Origin: Pseudomonadota bacterium
GTDB taxonomy: Bacteria; Pseudomonadota; Alphaproteobacteria; Rhizobiales; Pleomorphomonadaceae
Assembly: GCA_018262505.1 (NCBI GenBank)
Contig: JAGSYV010000088.1
Location: forward strand, 1-44,707
Reading direction: 5' to 3'
Length of the DNA: 44,707 nucleotides
Position numbers and translations under genes: made by a program. The notes beneath the pieces were generated by a model, which saw only the letters and a list, made by a program, of their open reading frames with translations, was not told where the DNA came from and did not search any database. Below are positions 8,355 through 17,532 of this stretch, one piece after another. The first letter of the stretch is position 1. The number at the start of each line of letters is the position of its first letter.

Positions 8355-11300
8355 GTGAAAATCAAAGCCGCCCTCCTCGCTCTCTCCGTTGTCGTGGCAG
8401 CGCCGTTGGCACTGACGCTGGCCGGAGCTCAGGAAGACGACAGCGCCGAGAAGGGCGCTTTCGTCCGTTTCGTCGAGGATAAGATCTCGACGCCCGACCG
8501 CAAGATCGAAATCGGCGCCATCGATGGGGCGCTGTCTTCTGACGTCCGCCTCGCCTCGATCACCGTATCCGATCGCCAGGGAGCCTGGCTCAGAATCGAA
8601 GGCGTGCATCTGGTCTGGAGCCGCCTGGCGCTGCTCGGCGGCAAGCTCGACGTCGACAGCCTGGATGCCGATAAGATCGAGGTGGTCCGCAAACCCTTGC
8701 CAGCCGAAACCGTCGATCCGGCGGCGGGCGAAGGCCTAAGCCTGCCTGCCCTGCCGGTGGCGGTGAAAGTCGGCCGTCTGGCTGCTCCCAACGTCATTCT
8801 CGATGCCTCGGTGCTTGGCGAGGAATCGCATCTCGCGGTCACCGCTTCGGCCAATCTTGCCGACGGCTCGCTCGATGCCGATCTGGCGGTCCGCCGCACC
8901 GACAGCAAGCCGGGCGAACTGACCCTGAAGGCTGCCTATGCCGCCGACACCAAGGCGCTCGATCTGGATTTCAAGGCGGACGAACCGGCAGACGGCGTCA
9001 TGGCCGAGCTTCTCAACCTGCCCGGTCGGCCATCGGTCAGCCTGACACTGAAAGGCGCCGGCCCGCTCAACGAGTTTGCCGCCGGCCTCACGCTGGCAAC
9101 TGATGGCATCAGCCGGCTCACCGGCCGCACCACCATCGCTCGCGACGGCAATGGCTACCGCTTTGGCTCAGCGCTGACAGGCGACCTCGCGGCGCTGGCC
9201 CAGCCCGACTACGCGCTCTATCTCGCCGGCAAGTCGACGCTCGACCTATCGGGGCGCATCGATGATGCCGGTCCGATCAGCATCGACAAGCTGGTGCTCG
9301 TCGCCCCGGTGCTGACGCTCCAAGGCTCGGTGGCGCTCGCCGCCGACCACTTCCCGACGTCCATCGACATCGACGGCCGCGTCGCCGGCAAGGATGGCGC
9401 GCTGCCGCTCGGCGGCGCCGGAGCGACAACGCGGCTCGGTGAGGGACGGCTGCGGTTTTCCTTTGGCCATGGCGGTGCCTGGAGCCTTGACCTCACTGCC
9501 GAGGGCCTGTCGACGCCGAGCGTCAGTGCCGGCACACTGGCGATCAGCGGCCGTGGCGCCGCGACGGATCTTGGCGACGCAGCAAAGCGCCGGGTCGACT
9601 TTGCGCTGAGCGGCGGCTCGCGTGGCCTCAGCTTCGCGGACGCCGCGATGGGTACGGCGGTGGGCGGCGAGCTCTCCTTCTCGGGTTCCGGACGCTGGGC
9701 GGCCGGTACCCCGCTGGCGATCGACGCCTTGAAACTTGCGACCCCCACCGCCGAGGCATCCTTCGCCGGGCAGGTGACAGACGGTCGCATCGAAGGGCAG
9801 CAAAAACTGAAAGCGGCCTCGCTTGCGCCTTTCTCAACGCTCGCCGGCCAGTCCCTTCAAGGCAGCGTCGAACTTGCGGCCAATGGATCGTTGGTCCCGA
9901 CAACCGGCGCCTTCGACCTGACGCTCGACGGTCAAGTCGAGGCATTTTCGACGGGCATCGCCCGGCTCGACAGCCTGCTGACCGGTCAAACGAAGCTGAC
10001 CGGCCGGGTTGCTCGCGACACCTCGGGGCTGAAGCTTCAGAATTTCAAGATCGCCGATCCGGCACTCACCGTGAGCGCCGACGGTAGCCACGCCCTTGAC
10101 AACACCGATCTCACGGCGACGTTGACGCTGCCCGATGTCGGCCGGATCGAACCGAAGGCAAAGGGGGCGGCCAGTGTCATGCTGTCTCTCAAGGGTGGCA
10201 GCGGACCGCTGGATCTGACGGCCCGCCTATCCTCCGACCGCCTGACGCTGTCCGGCAATACCCTGGATGGGCTGGGAATCGACCTTTCCGGCAAACTCGA
10301 CGGTGCGGCTTTCAACGGCAACGTCAAGGGAACGGGCCGAGTGAAGGGTAAGCCGCTGACGCTTTCGGCTGGCCTGGAGAGTGCACCGGACGGTAGCCGC
10401 CGCATCGACGGTCTCGCGCTCTCGGTCGCCGATACCCAAGTGACCGGTGACGTGGCGCTCGGTAGCCAGGGACTGATGAACGGGCGGCTTGTGGTCAACT
10501 CGCCGGACCTTTCGGCTATTGCGCCGCTCGTTCTCATGGACGTCACCGGCCGGCTTTCCGCCAACGTGAGTCTGACGCCAGCTGATGGTCAGCAGTCGGC
10601 CAAAGCCAATATCAAGGCAGCAAACCTTGCGCTGGCCGGCAATCATGTCGCCTCTGCCGATATCGACGCCGCCATAGCCGATCTCTTGGGAACGCCGAAG
10701 ATCGACGGTCGCTTTGCGGCAAAGGGCCTGGCGACGCCGGCCGCCAGCGTTGACAGCCTCGACGGCACGGCCAAGAGCGACGGCGCGGTCACCGCCTTCA
10801 CCGTCAAGGCCGACGGCATCGCCGCGCCGCAACTGACCGCCGCCGGTCTCACCGGCTTTGGCGCCACCGCTTCGGGTCGGTTCGAGGGTAACAAGGTCAC
10901 GCTCGCCTCGGCCAAGGTAACCGGCCCCAATGGGTTCGGCGCCGATGCAAAGGGCACCATTCCGCTGTCGGGCGGCGGCCTTGCGGTCGATGCCACCGCC
11001 AATCTGCCTCTGGCGCTCGCTCAATCTTTTGTCGCGACGCGCGGCACCCGCATGACCGGGACGGCCCAGGCAACGCTGAAGGCGACTGGCAGCCTCGCTT
11101 CGCCCGCGCTCTCGGGACGGGTGACGGTGAGCGGTGCTTCGGTGACCGATCCGCTCACCACCACGCGGCTCGACGCCATTAACGTGGCGCTCCAGCTATC
11201 CGGCGACAGCGTCCGCATCGAAAAAGCAACTGCGACCGTCAAGGGCGGTGGGCGTCTGTCGGCCGACGGCACGATCGGCCTCACCGGCGGCCTGCCGGTG

Positions 11301-12278
11301 GACATTCGCATCACCGCGGCCAAAGCGCGCTTCACCGACGGCCGGATCGTCTCGGCCGACGTTGGCGCGGCGCTCTCCGTCAGCGGCTCGATGACCAAGG
11401 GGCTCACGGTATCCGGCAACGTGGACGTCGTCCGCGCCGAGATTACGGTGCCCGAGGGTGGCGGCGGTGCACCAGTGCTGATCGACGTCAAGCACAAGAA
11501 CGCGCCTGATGACGTGAACGCGACCCTGAAGCGGATCAGCAAGGCGGCCGGCGGTGGCCGGGCAAAATCGAGCGTCGGTCTATCGGTTGGGCTCGACATC
11601 GCCATCAATGCGCCGCGCCAACTGTTCGTGCGCGGTCGCGGCATCGACGCCGAACTTGGCGGCCATCTCACGGTGCGCGGTACGCTTGCCGACGTGCAGC
11701 CGGTGGGAAGCTTCACCCTGATCCGGGGCCGCGTGTTGGTCATCGGGCAGCGCATCACCCTCAACGAAGGTACCGTGACGCTTCAAGGCGATCTCAATCC
11801 CTATCTCTCCCTGTCGGCGACCAGCACATCGGATTCGGTTGCCGTCACGGCCGCCGTCGAGGGTTACGCCGACAATCCCAGCATCGTCCTTTCCTCATCG
11901 CCGGATCTACCGCAGGATGAGATCCTCGCCCGTTTCCTGTTCAAGCGTTCGGTCTCCGACCTGTCGGCCATCCAGATCGCCCAGTTGGCCGAGGCGGTCA
12001 CCCAGCTCGCCGGCGGCGGCAGTGGCAACGGCATTCTCGACCGCCTGCGCGCCGGGACCGGCCTCGACGATCTCGATGTGAACACCGACATCGAGGGCAA
12101 TTCGGCGGTGACGGCCGGTCGCTACATCAGCAAGAATGTCTACCTTGGCGTCACCGCCGGCGAGGGCGGACGGACCGGTGTTTCGGTCAACCTCGATATC
12201 ACCGACGACGTCAAGGCCAGGGCCGAGGCGACCCAGGAGCAATCGAAAGTCGGCGTCTATTTCGAGAAAGAATACTGA
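8355..12278 (+). CDS. tamB: TamB, translocation and assembly module inner-membrane component
   Basis: This 1307-residue protein is anchored in the inner membrane by its N-terminal hydrophobic segment (residues 1-25). It is expected to span the periplasm as a long beta-helical, lipid-groove-like rod to reach TamA. Most of the chain consists of repeating beta-rich AsmA-like segments (for example 'GKLDGAAFNGNVKGTGRVKG'). The C-terminal DUF490 domain is clear in 'SSSPDLPQDEILARFLF' and the closing 'KVGVYFEKEY'. The GTG start at 8355 has an ideal AAGGAGG at 8341-8347. It forms a two-gene operon with tamA. Length fits alphaproteobacterial TamB proteins. Confidence 0.94.
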   Translation: MKIKAALLALSVVVAAPLALTLAGAQEDDSAEKGAFVRFVEDKISTPDRKIEIGAIDGALSSDVRLASITVSDRQGAWLRIEGVHLVWSRLALLGGKLDVDSLDADKIEVVRKPLPAETVDPAAGEGLSLPALPVAVKVGRLAAPNVILDASVLGEESHLAVTASANLADGSLDADLAVRRTDSKPGELTLKAAYAADTKALDLDFKADEPADGVMAELLNLPGRPSVSLTLKGAGPLNEFAAGLTLATDGISRLTGRTTIARDGNGYRFGSALTGDLAALAQPDYALYLAGKSTLDLSGRIDDAGPISIDKLVLVAPVLTLQGSVALAADHFPTSIDIDGRVAGKDGALPLGGAGATTRLGEGRLRFSFGHGGAWSLDLTAEGLSTPSVSAGTLAISGRGAATDLGDAAKRRVDFALSGGSRGLSFADAAMGTAVGGELSFSGSGRWAAGTPLAIDALKLATPTAEASFAGQVTDGRIEGQQKLKAASLAPFSTLAGQSLQGSVELAANGSLVPTTGAFDLTLDGQVEAFSTGIARLDSLLTGQTKLTGRVARDTSGLKLQNFKIADPALTVSADGSHALDNTDLTATLTLPDVGRIEPKAKGAASVMLSLKGGSGPLDLTARLSSDRLTLSGNTLDGLGIDLSGKLDGAAFNGNVKGTGRVKGKPLTLSAGLESAPDGSRRIDGLALSVADTQVTGDVALGSQGLMNGRLVVNSPDLSAIAPLVLMDVTGRLSANVSLTPADGQQSAKANIKAANLALAGNHVASADIDAAIADLLGTPKIDGRFAAKGLATPAASVDSLDGTAKSDGAVTAFTVKADGIAAPQLTAAGLTGFGATASGRFEGNKVTLASAKVTGPNGFGADAKGTIPLSGGGLAVDATANLPLALAQSFVATRGTRMTGTAQATLKATGSLASPALSGRVTVSGASVTDPLTTTRLDAINVALQLSGDSVRIEKATATVKGGGRLSADGTIGLTGGLPVDIRITAAKARFTDGRIVSADVGAALSVSGSMTKGLTVSGNVDVVRAEITVPEGGGGAPVLIDVKHKNAPDDVNATLKRISKAAGGGRAKSSVGLSVGLDIAINAPRQLFVRGRGIDAELGGHLTVRGTLADVQPVGSFTLIRGRVLVIGQRITLNEGTVTLQGDLNPYLSLSATSTSDSVAVTAAVEGYADNPSIVLSSSPDLPQDEILARFLFKRSVSDLSAIQIAQLAEAVTQLAGGGSGNGILDRLRAGTGLDDLDVNTDIEGNSAVTAGRYISKNVYLGVTAGEGGRTGVSVNLDITDDVKARAEATQEQSKVGVYFEKEY

Positions 12279-12372
12279 CCTCAAGCGGCATCGGCCCGTT
12301 TTGCCGGTTGCATGCCTCATTTGCCGCGAAGATCAATGGCATCTCTGTAATCTGTTGGACGAATGGTCGAGA

Positions 12373-12400
12373 GCGGCGCATTTTCCGCCGCGTTCTTTTT
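12373..12400 (+). terminator. Probable terminator after tamAB
   Basis: A 6-bp stem (GCGGCG at 12373-12378 with CGCCGC at 12386-12391) is followed by GTTCTTTTT. It lies about 95 bases after the tamB stop and before the aldo/keto reductase gene. The stem is short, so efficiency may be partial. Confidence 0.55.
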
Positions 12401-12459
12401 CCTCGCCGGTCCGGTTGTCGCAACTGGCCCACGGTGATGCACGACAGTGAAGGCACAGC

Positions 12460-13389
12460 ATGCAAACCTACCAGATTCCCAAGAGCGACCTTTCGGTCTC
12501 CTCCGTCATCCTCGGCCTGATGCGCATCCCCAAGATGAGCGACGCCGAGATCCGGACGCTGGTCAACACAGCGATCGACGCCGGCATCAACATGATGGAC
12601 CATGCCGACATCTACGGCGGCGAGTTGCACCTTTGCGAGAAGCGTTTCGGCGAGGCGATGAAACTGACGCCGGCCCAGCGCGAGAAGATGGTCATCCAGA
12701 GCAAGGCCGGCATCCGCAAAGGCTTCTTCGACTTCTCCGAGGCGCATCTTCTTGAGGCGGTCAATGGCTCGCTGAAGGCGCTCAAGACCGACTATCTCGA
12801 TGTGCTGCTGCTGCATCGCCCGGACGCACTGGTCGAGCCGGAAGAGGTCGCCTCGGCCTTCGACAAGCTGCAGTCGTCCGGCAAGGTGCGGAACTTCGGT
12901 GTTTCCAACCAGACGCCGGGCCAGATCGAGCTCTTGAAGACGGCGGTGAAGCAGCCACTGATTGTCAATCAGGTGCAGCTCTCCATCACCCACGCGCCGC
13001 TGATCGCCCAGGGCGTTGCCATCAACATGGCGGGTCTCGAGCAGTCGGTCGACCGCAACCTTGGCCTCCTCGACTATTCGCGCAAGGAGGGCATGACGCT
13101 GCAGGCCTGGTCGCCGTTCCAGAAGGGCTTCTTCGACGGCCCGTTCATCGGCGACCGTGAAAATTGCGCCGCTCTCAACGACGCCCTCGATGAGATCGCC
13201 GCAGCCCACAGCGTGACACCGACTGGCATCGCCGTTGCCTGGATCACCCGCCATCCGGCGAAGATGCAGGTGGTGCTCGGCACGACGCGCCCAGACCGCG
13301 TTAAAGAATGCGTGGCCGGCGCCGGCGTGACCTTGTCGCGCGAAGAGTGGTACCGCCTGTTTACCGCAGCGGGCTACATCGTTCCCTGA
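12460..13389 (+). CDS. Aldo/keto reductase (YdhF-like)
   Basis: This 309-residue cytosolic NAD(P)H-dependent oxidoreductase should reduce an aldehyde or ketone of unknown identity. The catalytic tetrad is visible: Asp and Tyr in 'MMDHADIYGG', Lys in 'VIQSKAGI' and His in 'LLLHRPD'. The cofactor-binding end is 'WITRHPAKMQVVLGTTRPDRV'. The 'DHADIYGG' and 'FGVSNQTPGQIELL' wording is typical of the YdhF branch. A second aldo/keto reductase of a different branch follows 75 bases downstream on the same strand. No dedicated pathway genes are nearby, so the substrate cannot be named. Confidence 0.9.
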   Translation: MQTYQIPKSDLSVSSVILGLMRIPKMSDAEIRTLVNTAIDAGINMMDHADIYGGELHLCEKRFGEAMKLTPAQREKMVIQSKAGIRKGFFDFSEAHLLEAVNGSLKALKTDYLDVLLLHRPDALVEPEEVASAFDKLQSSGKVRNFGVSNQTPGQIELLKTAVKQPLIVNQVQLSITHAPLIAQGVAINMAGLEQSVDRNLGLLDYSRKEGMTLQAWSPFQKGFFDGPFIGDRENCAALNDALDEIAAAHSVTPTGIAVAWITRHPAKMQVVLGTTRPDRVKECVAGAGVTLSREEWYRLFTAAGYIVP

Positions 13390-13464
13390 CCGCCTTTGGC
13401 AGGGCGGCGGGAGGCTTCCTTCCGCCGCCCATCCACGCCTTTCACCAGCCAAGAGGACAAGAAG

Positions 13465-14316
13465 ATGAGCACGATCGATGCCGGCCTGTCCGGCCAGTTC
13501 AAAATCGGCGACCTCACGGTCAATCGCCTCGGCTTCGGCGCCATGCGCATCACTGGGAAGGGCATCTGGGGTCCGCCCGCCAATCGGACGACGGCTTTTG
13601 CCACGCTCAAGCGGCTGCCGGAGATCGGCGTCAACTTCATCGATACCGCCGACAGCTATGGCCCCGACGTTTCCGAGGAACTGATCCGCGAGGCGCTCTA
13701 CCCCTACAAGGGCTTGCTGATCGCCACCAAGGGCGGCCTCACCCGTGGCGGCCCAGACCAATGGACACCGAATGGCCGGCCGGACTATCTCATCGGCCAA
13801 GCCAAGAAGAGTCTTGCCAAACTCGACGTCGAGCGCATCGATCTCTGGCAGCTGCATCGCATCGACCCGAAGGTGCCGCGTGACGAGCAGTTCGGCGCCG
13901 TGCGCCAGCTTCTCGACCAGGGCATCATCATCCATGCCGGCCTGTCGGAGGTGTCGGTCGCCGAGATCGAGGCGGCGCGGAAGGTGTTTCCGGTCGCCAC
14001 GGTGCAGAACCGCTACAATCTCACCGACCGTGCCAGCCAGGATGTCCTCGCCTATTGCGAGGCCAACGGTATCGGCTTCATTCCCTGGTTCCCGCTGGCG
14101 GCCGGCAAGCTCGCCGAGCCGGGTGGCCTGGTTGATCGCATCGCCAAGGTGCACGGCGCTACGGCCGGACAGGTGGCGCTTGCCTGGCTGCTCCAGCGCA
14201 GCCCGGTGATGCTGCCGATCCCCGGCACGTCAAGTATCGCCCATCTTGAGGAGAACGTGGCAGCGGCCGGCCTCAAACTTACCCCCGCGGAGATCGCCGA
14301 GCTCGACGCCGCGTAA
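13465..14316 (+). CDS. Aldo/keto reductase (second, distinct branch)
   Basis: This 283-residue oxidoreductase carries the family tetrad as Asp and Tyr in '[10 protein letters not shown]', Lys in 'LIATKGGL' and His in 'LWQLHRIDP', with the C-terminal cofactor segment '[18 protein letters not shown]'. The ATG at 13465 follows AGAGGACAAGAAG and was preferred over a start at 13396 that would add an unrelated, arginine-rich extension. The protein resembles general aldo/keto reductases acting on small aldehydes. It is only distantly similar to the neighbour at 12460, so the pair is not a recent duplication. Confidence 0.88.
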   Translation: MSTIDAGLSGQFKIGDLTVNRLGFGAMRITGKGIWGPPANRTTAFATLKRLPEIGVNFIDTADSYGPDVSEELIREALYPYKGLLIATKGGLTRGGPDQWTPNGRPDYLIGQAKKSLAKLDVERIDLWQLHRIDPKVPRDEQFGAVRQLLDQGIIIHAGLSEVSVAEIEAARKVFPVATVQNRYNLTDRASQDVLAYCEANGIGFIPWFPLAAGKLAEPGGLVDRIAKVHGATAGQVALAWLLQRSPVMLPIPGTSSIAHLEENVAAAGLKLTPAEIAELDAA

Positions 14317-14332
14317 GAGCAGATTGATAGAA

Positions 14333-14385
14333 GTGACCGATGCGGCGGCGACACAGATCGCCGCCGTCCTCGGGTGGGCGGTCAC
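14333..14385 (+). repeat. Nested inverted repeats upstream of the ABC exporter
   Basis: An inner 9-bp perfect stem (14343-14351 with 14358-14366, 6-base loop) sits inside an outer 7-bp perfect pair (GTGACCG at 14333-14339 with CGGTCAC at 14379-14385). No T-run follows, so it is more likely a structured leader or a weak attenuator than a terminator. Confidence 0.5.
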
Positions 14386-14426
14386 CGACCCTTCCACTTC
14401 AGCGTGGGATGGAGCATTCTTCGCCC

Positions 14427-16136
14427 ATGCTCAAAACCTTCTTCTCCTATTATCGCCCCTATCGCGCGCTGTTCCTGCTCGACTTCGGCTGCGCCGTCAT
14501 TGCTGGCCTTTTGGAGCTGGGCTTCCCGCTGGCGGTCAAGGTCTATATCGATCGCCTGCTGCCATCGTCCAACTGGACGTTGATCGTCGTCGCGGCGGCG
14601 GCTCTGCTCGCCGTCTATCTCCTCAGCGCCGGCCTCAACGCCATCGTCGTCTATTTCGGCCATATGCTCGGCATCAACATCGAGACCGAGCTGAGGCGGC
14701 GCAGCTTCGATCATCTGCAGAAGCTGTCCTTCCGCTATTTCGACAATCACAAGTCCGGTCACTTGGTCGCCCGGCTGACCAAGGACCTCGAGGAGATCGG
14801 CGAGATCGCCCATCATGGGCCGGAAGATGTGTTCATCGCCGTCATGACTTTTCTTGGCGCCTTCCTGCTGATGCTGTCGGTCAACGTTGAACTGGCGCTG
14901 ATTACCGCCGCCATCGTGCCGGCGGTCGCCTTCATCACTGCCCGCTACGGCGGCCGCATGACCGAGAACTGGCATCAGCTCTATGGTCGCGTCGCCGGCT
15001 TCAACGTCCGCATTGAAGAGAACGTCGGCGGCATGCGTGTCGTGCAGGCGTTTGCCAATGAGGATTATGAGCGTCGACTGTTCGCGGTCGACAATTCAGC
15101 CTATCGTACCACCAAACTCGCCGCTTACAGGCTGATGGCCGCCACCAATGCACTGTCCTTCTTGTCGATGCGGCTCGTGCAGCTTGTCGTGCTGATCGCC
15201 GGTAGCCGGCTGGTACTGATGGGCGAGCTGACGGCCGGCGGTTTTGTCGGTTTCCTGCTGCTGGTCGGCGTGTTCTTCCGACCGGTCGAGAAGATCAACG
15301 CGGTCATCGAGACCTATCCGAAAGGCATTGCCGGCTTCCGGCGCTATCTCGGCTTCCTGGCCACCGAGCCGGACATTGCCGACCGGCCGGGCGCCATTTC
15401 CGCGCCGCCCTTCCCGGGCCATGTGCGCTTTTCGGGCGTCGGCTTCAGCTACGACGGCGATCGGTCGCTGCTCTCCGGCATCGACCTCGACATTGCCGCC
15501 GGCGAGACGGTGGCCTTCGTCGGCCCTTCCGGCGTCGGCAAGACGACCCTCTGCTCGTTGTTGCCACGCTTTTATGAGGTGACGGAAGGCGCCATCTCCA
15601 TCGATGGCATGGACATCCGCGATATGACCGTCGCCTCGTTGAGGCGGCAGATCGGCATCGTGCAACAGGATGTGTTCCTGTTCGGCGGCACCATTCGCGA
15701 GAACATTGCCTATGGCAAGCTCGACGCCTCGGAGGCGGACATCGCTGCCGCCGCCGCGCGGGCGCAACTTGGCGACCTGCTGGCCGACCTTCCCGATGGG
15801 CTCGACACCATCGTCGGCGAGCGTGGCGTCAAGCTGTCCGGCGGCCAGAAGCAGCGCATCGCCATCGCTCGTATGTTCCTGAAGGACCCGCCGATCCTGA
15901 TCCTCGACGAGGCAACGTCGGCGCTGGATATGGCAACCGAACGCGAGATCCAGGCCTCGCTTGCTGAACTCGCCCAGGGGCGTACCTCGCTGGTCATCGC
16001 CCACCGGCTCAGCACCATTCGCAACGCCGACCGCATCGTGGTGGTCGACGCCGAGGGCATCGCCGAGCAGGGCAGCCACGACGACCTTCTCAAACGAGGC
16101 GGCGGCTACGCCCGCCTTTACGCGGCCGGCGGCTGA
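14427..16136 (+). CDS. ABC exporter, fused membrane and ATPase domains (MsbA/BmrA-like)
   Basis: This 569-residue half-transporter is expected to work as a homodimer in the inner membrane, exporting a lipid, drug or peptide that cannot be named from sequence. Residues 1 to about 310 form six helices of the type I exporter fold. The ATPase follows with Walker A (GPSGVGKTT), the Q-loop region 'IGIVQQDVFLFGGTIREN', the signature LSGGQKQRIAIAR, Walker B ILILDEATSALD and the switch His in 'VIAHRLSTI'. ATG 14427 was chosen because it opens the usual 'MLKTFFSYYRPY' N-terminus; ATG 14409 is also possible. The gene's 3' end overlaps dmeF tail to tail by 19 bases. Confidence 0.9.
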   Translation: MLKTFFSYYRPYRALFLLDFGCAVIAGLLELGFPLAVKVYIDRLLPSSNWTLIVVAAAALLAVYLLSAGLNAIVVYFGHMLGINIETELRRRSFDHLQKLSFRYFDNHKSGHLVARLTKDLEEIGEIAHHGPEDVFIAVMTFLGAFLLMLSVNVELALITAAIVPAVAFITARYGGRMTENWHQLYGRVAGFNVRIEENVGGMRVVQAFANEDYERRLFAVDNSAYRTTKLAAYRLMAATNALSFLSMRLVQLVVLIAGSRLVLMGELTAGGFVGFLLLVGVFFRPVEKINAVIETYPKGIAGFRRYLGFLATEPDIADRPGAISAPPFPGHVRFSGVGFSYDGDRSLLSGIDLDIAAGETVAFVGPSGVGKTTLCSLLPRFYEVTEGAISIDGMDIRDMTVASLRRQIGIVQQDVFLFGGTIRENIAYGKLDASEADIAAAAARAQLGDLLADLPDGLDTIVGERGVKLSGGQKQRIAIARMFLKDPPILILDEATSALDMATEREIQASLAELAQGRTSLVIAHRLSTIRNADRIVVVDAEGIAEQGSHDDLLKRGGGYARLYAAGG

Positions 16137-17062
16137 GCGGCCGCCGCCCTCGCCTCCACCGTCAGGTGGACGATCTCATGTACCGGCCGCAGGCGGCGGC
16201 GGACGTCATCGGCGTCGTCGCCAACGATCGACACAATGGCGGCATGACCGGTCGGGCCGACGCGCCAGAGATGCAAATCGACGATGCGGGCATCCGCATC
16301 CTTCTCGACGAGTTCACGGATCTCGGCCTCCACATGGGGGTCGATCATGTCGAGTAGTACCGATGACGCGGCACGCATCAGCGACCATGACCAGACGGCA
16401 ATGACGGCGGCGCCGACGAGCCCCATCGCGGGATCGAGCCATGTCCAGCTGAGGAAGCGGCCACCGAGCAGCGCGGCAATCGCCAAAACCGAGGTCAGTG
16501 CATCGGCCAGCACATGGACGTAGGCGGACCGCAGGTTGTTGTCATGACGATGGTCGGCCGCTTCGTGATCGTGGCCGCCATGATCATGGTGATGGTGGTG
16601 ATCCGGACCAAGGAGTGCGGCGCTTACGAGGTTGACCACGAGGCCGAGCACCGCGATCGCCGTTGCCTGATCAAAGGCCACCGGCTGCGGGTGGAAGAAT
16701 CGCAGGAGGGACTCAACTGCGATGCCCAGAGCCACAAGGCCGAGCACCAGCGCCGACGCAAAGCCGGCGAGATCGCCGATCTTGCCGGTGCCGAAAGTAA
16801 ACCGCCGTTCGCCGGCGTACCGGCGGGCTAGGAGATAGGCGCCGGCTGCCACCGTCAGTGCAACGGCATGGGTGGCCATGTGGAAGCCATCCGCGAGAAG
16901 CGCCATCGAGTTGAACAGCAAGCCGGCCACGATCTCGCCAACCATCATGCCCAGCGTCAGGACGACGACCCACAACATGCGACGCGTATTGCGATCATGG
17001 TCGTGCCCGAGGAAAACATGGTCATGGACCAAGTCGTCGGCGCCTGACTGCTGCATTGCCAA
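16118..17062 (-). CDS. dmeF: Cation diffusion facilitator DmeF (Co/Ni efflux)
   Basis: This 314-residue inner-membrane antiporter should export Co(II) and Ni(II), possibly other divalent metals, in exchange for protons. Six membrane segments are visible. The transport-site pattern appears as 'LLADGFHMATHA' in helix 2 and 'HVLADALTSV' in helix 5. Histidine-rich stretches occur at the N-terminus (VHDHVFLGHDHD) and between helices 4 and 5 (GPDHHHHHDHGGHDHE), as in other DmeF/CzcD proteins. The C-terminal cytoplasmic domain includes 'IVDLHLWRVGPTGHAAIVSI'. It follows the repressor gene by three bases, so both form one dmeRF transcript. Specificity for Co/Ni rather than Zn is inferred from the RcnR-like partner. 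Confidence 0.92.
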   Translation of the reverse strand: MAMQQSGADDLVHDHVFLGHDHDRNTRRMLWVVVLTLGMMVGEIVAGLLFNSMALLADGFHMATHAVALTVAAGAYLLARRYAGERRFTFGTGKIGDLAGFASALVLGLVALGIAVESLLRFFHPQPVAFDQATAIAVLGLVVNLVSAALLGPDHHHHHDHGGHDHEAADHRHDNNLRSAYVHVLADALTSVLAIAALLGGRFLSWTWLDPAMGLVGAAVIAVWSWSLMRAASSVLLDMIDPHVEAEIRELVEKDADARIVDLHLWRVGPTGHAAIVSIVGDDADDVRRRLRPVHEIVHLTVEARAAAAQPPAA

Positions 17063-17065
17063 ACC

Positions 17066-17338
17066 TCACTTTCCGTACCGACGAATGGCGGCCATCAACT
17101 CGTCGGCCGCCGCCGACCGTGCGGCGTCGTCAATGCCGGGGCGGGCGACATGCTCGCGCAGATGCTCCTCGATCAGTTCGTCCATCAAACCGAGCACGGC
17201 GCCACGGACACCGGCTACCTGATGCAGGACGACAGCACAGTCCGCCTCGTCCTCGAGGGCTCTCTCGATGGCGGCCATCTGCCCCGCGATACGCCGGACG
17301 CGTGCGAGCAAGGGTTTTTTGTTTGTGATGGTATGCAT
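17066..17338 (-). CDS. dmeR: DmeR, RcnR/CsoR-family metal-responsive repressor
   Basis: This 90-residue all-helical repressor should release DNA when it binds Co(II) or Ni(II), derepressing dmeF. The ligand pattern of RcnR (N-terminal His, Cys35, His60, His64) is matched by His2, Cys34, His59 and His63, each shifted by one. The helix 'RVRRIAGQMAAIERALED' is the family DNA-binding face. The ATG at 17338 was chosen because it gives the conserved M-H-T-I N-terminus and lies just after the operator. An upstream start at 17401 would read through the operator itself. FrmR (formaldehyde) homologs are similar, but they usually lack this His set and are linked to formaldehyde dehydrogenase genes. Confidence 0.92.
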   Translation of the reverse strand: MHTITNKKPLLARVRRIAGQMAAIERALEDEADCAVVLHQVAGVRGAVLGLMDELIEEHLREHVARPGIDDAARSAAADELMAAIRRYGK

Positions 17339-17339
17339 G

Positions 17340-17361
17340 ATAGGATACCCCCCTATCCTAT
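17340..17361 (-). promoter_or_regulatory. DmeR operator: 8-bp inverted repeat around a C6/G6 tract
   Basis: ATAGGATA (17340-17347) and TATCCTAT (17354-17361) are perfect inverted repeats separated by six Cs on the + strand (six Gs on the coding strand). RcnR/DmeR operators are known to be A/T-containing inverted repeats flanking a G/C tract. The site ends one base before the dmeR start codon. The G6 tract lies 9 bases before the ATG, so it may also act as the ribosome binding site. Confidence 0.85.
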
Positions 17362-17382
17362 ATAAAAGAGCGGAAGTGGCAA
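17354..17382 (-). promoter_or_regulatory. Probable dmeRF promoter
   Basis: On the minus strand a -35-like TTGCCA (17377-17382) is followed at about 16 bases by an AT-rich -10 region (TATATAGGATA, 17354-17364). The -10 overlaps the distal half of the DmeR operator, so repressor binding would exclude polymerase. The leader would be very short. Confidence 0.5.
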
Positions 17383-17384
17383 GA

Positions 17385-17399
17385 GGTCTTTCGAAGACC
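17385..17399. repeat. Small inverted repeat upstream of the dmeR promoter
   Basis: GGTCTT and AAGACC are perfectly inverted around TCG, immediately upstream of the -35-like element. It could be an extra regulator site or chance. Confidence 0.35.
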
Positions 17400-17427
17400 A
17401 TCGTAGTTCACCCGCTTCCAACGAAAA

Positions 17428-17460
17428 GGCCGGCACTCCCAGGGGAATGTCGGCTTCTTT
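17428..17460. terminator. Terminator after the binding-protein gene, possibly bidirectional
   Basis: Bases 17429-17440 pair with 17443-17454 in a 12-bp imperfect stem (one G-U, one mismatch). It is followed by CTTTT on the minus strand, where it ends the ABC importer operon about 75 bases after its stop, and by TTCTTTTCTT on the plus strand. Confidence 0.65.
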
Positions 17461-17532
17461 TCTTATGGGCCAACCCGAACTCAGGTCAGCCATCGGCGGA
17501 GGAGAGGTCTTTCGGCTTTTTGTGCCTGACGA

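Noticed and set aside
12211..14154. Long minus-strand open frame opposite both aldo/keto reductases
   Set aside because: The plus-strand genes carry complete catalytic motifs; the antisense frame shows none.
16580..16600. Repetitive ATGGTG-like stretch resembling a simple repeat
   Set aside because: It encodes the histidine-rich metal-binding loop of DmeF and needs no separate explanation.
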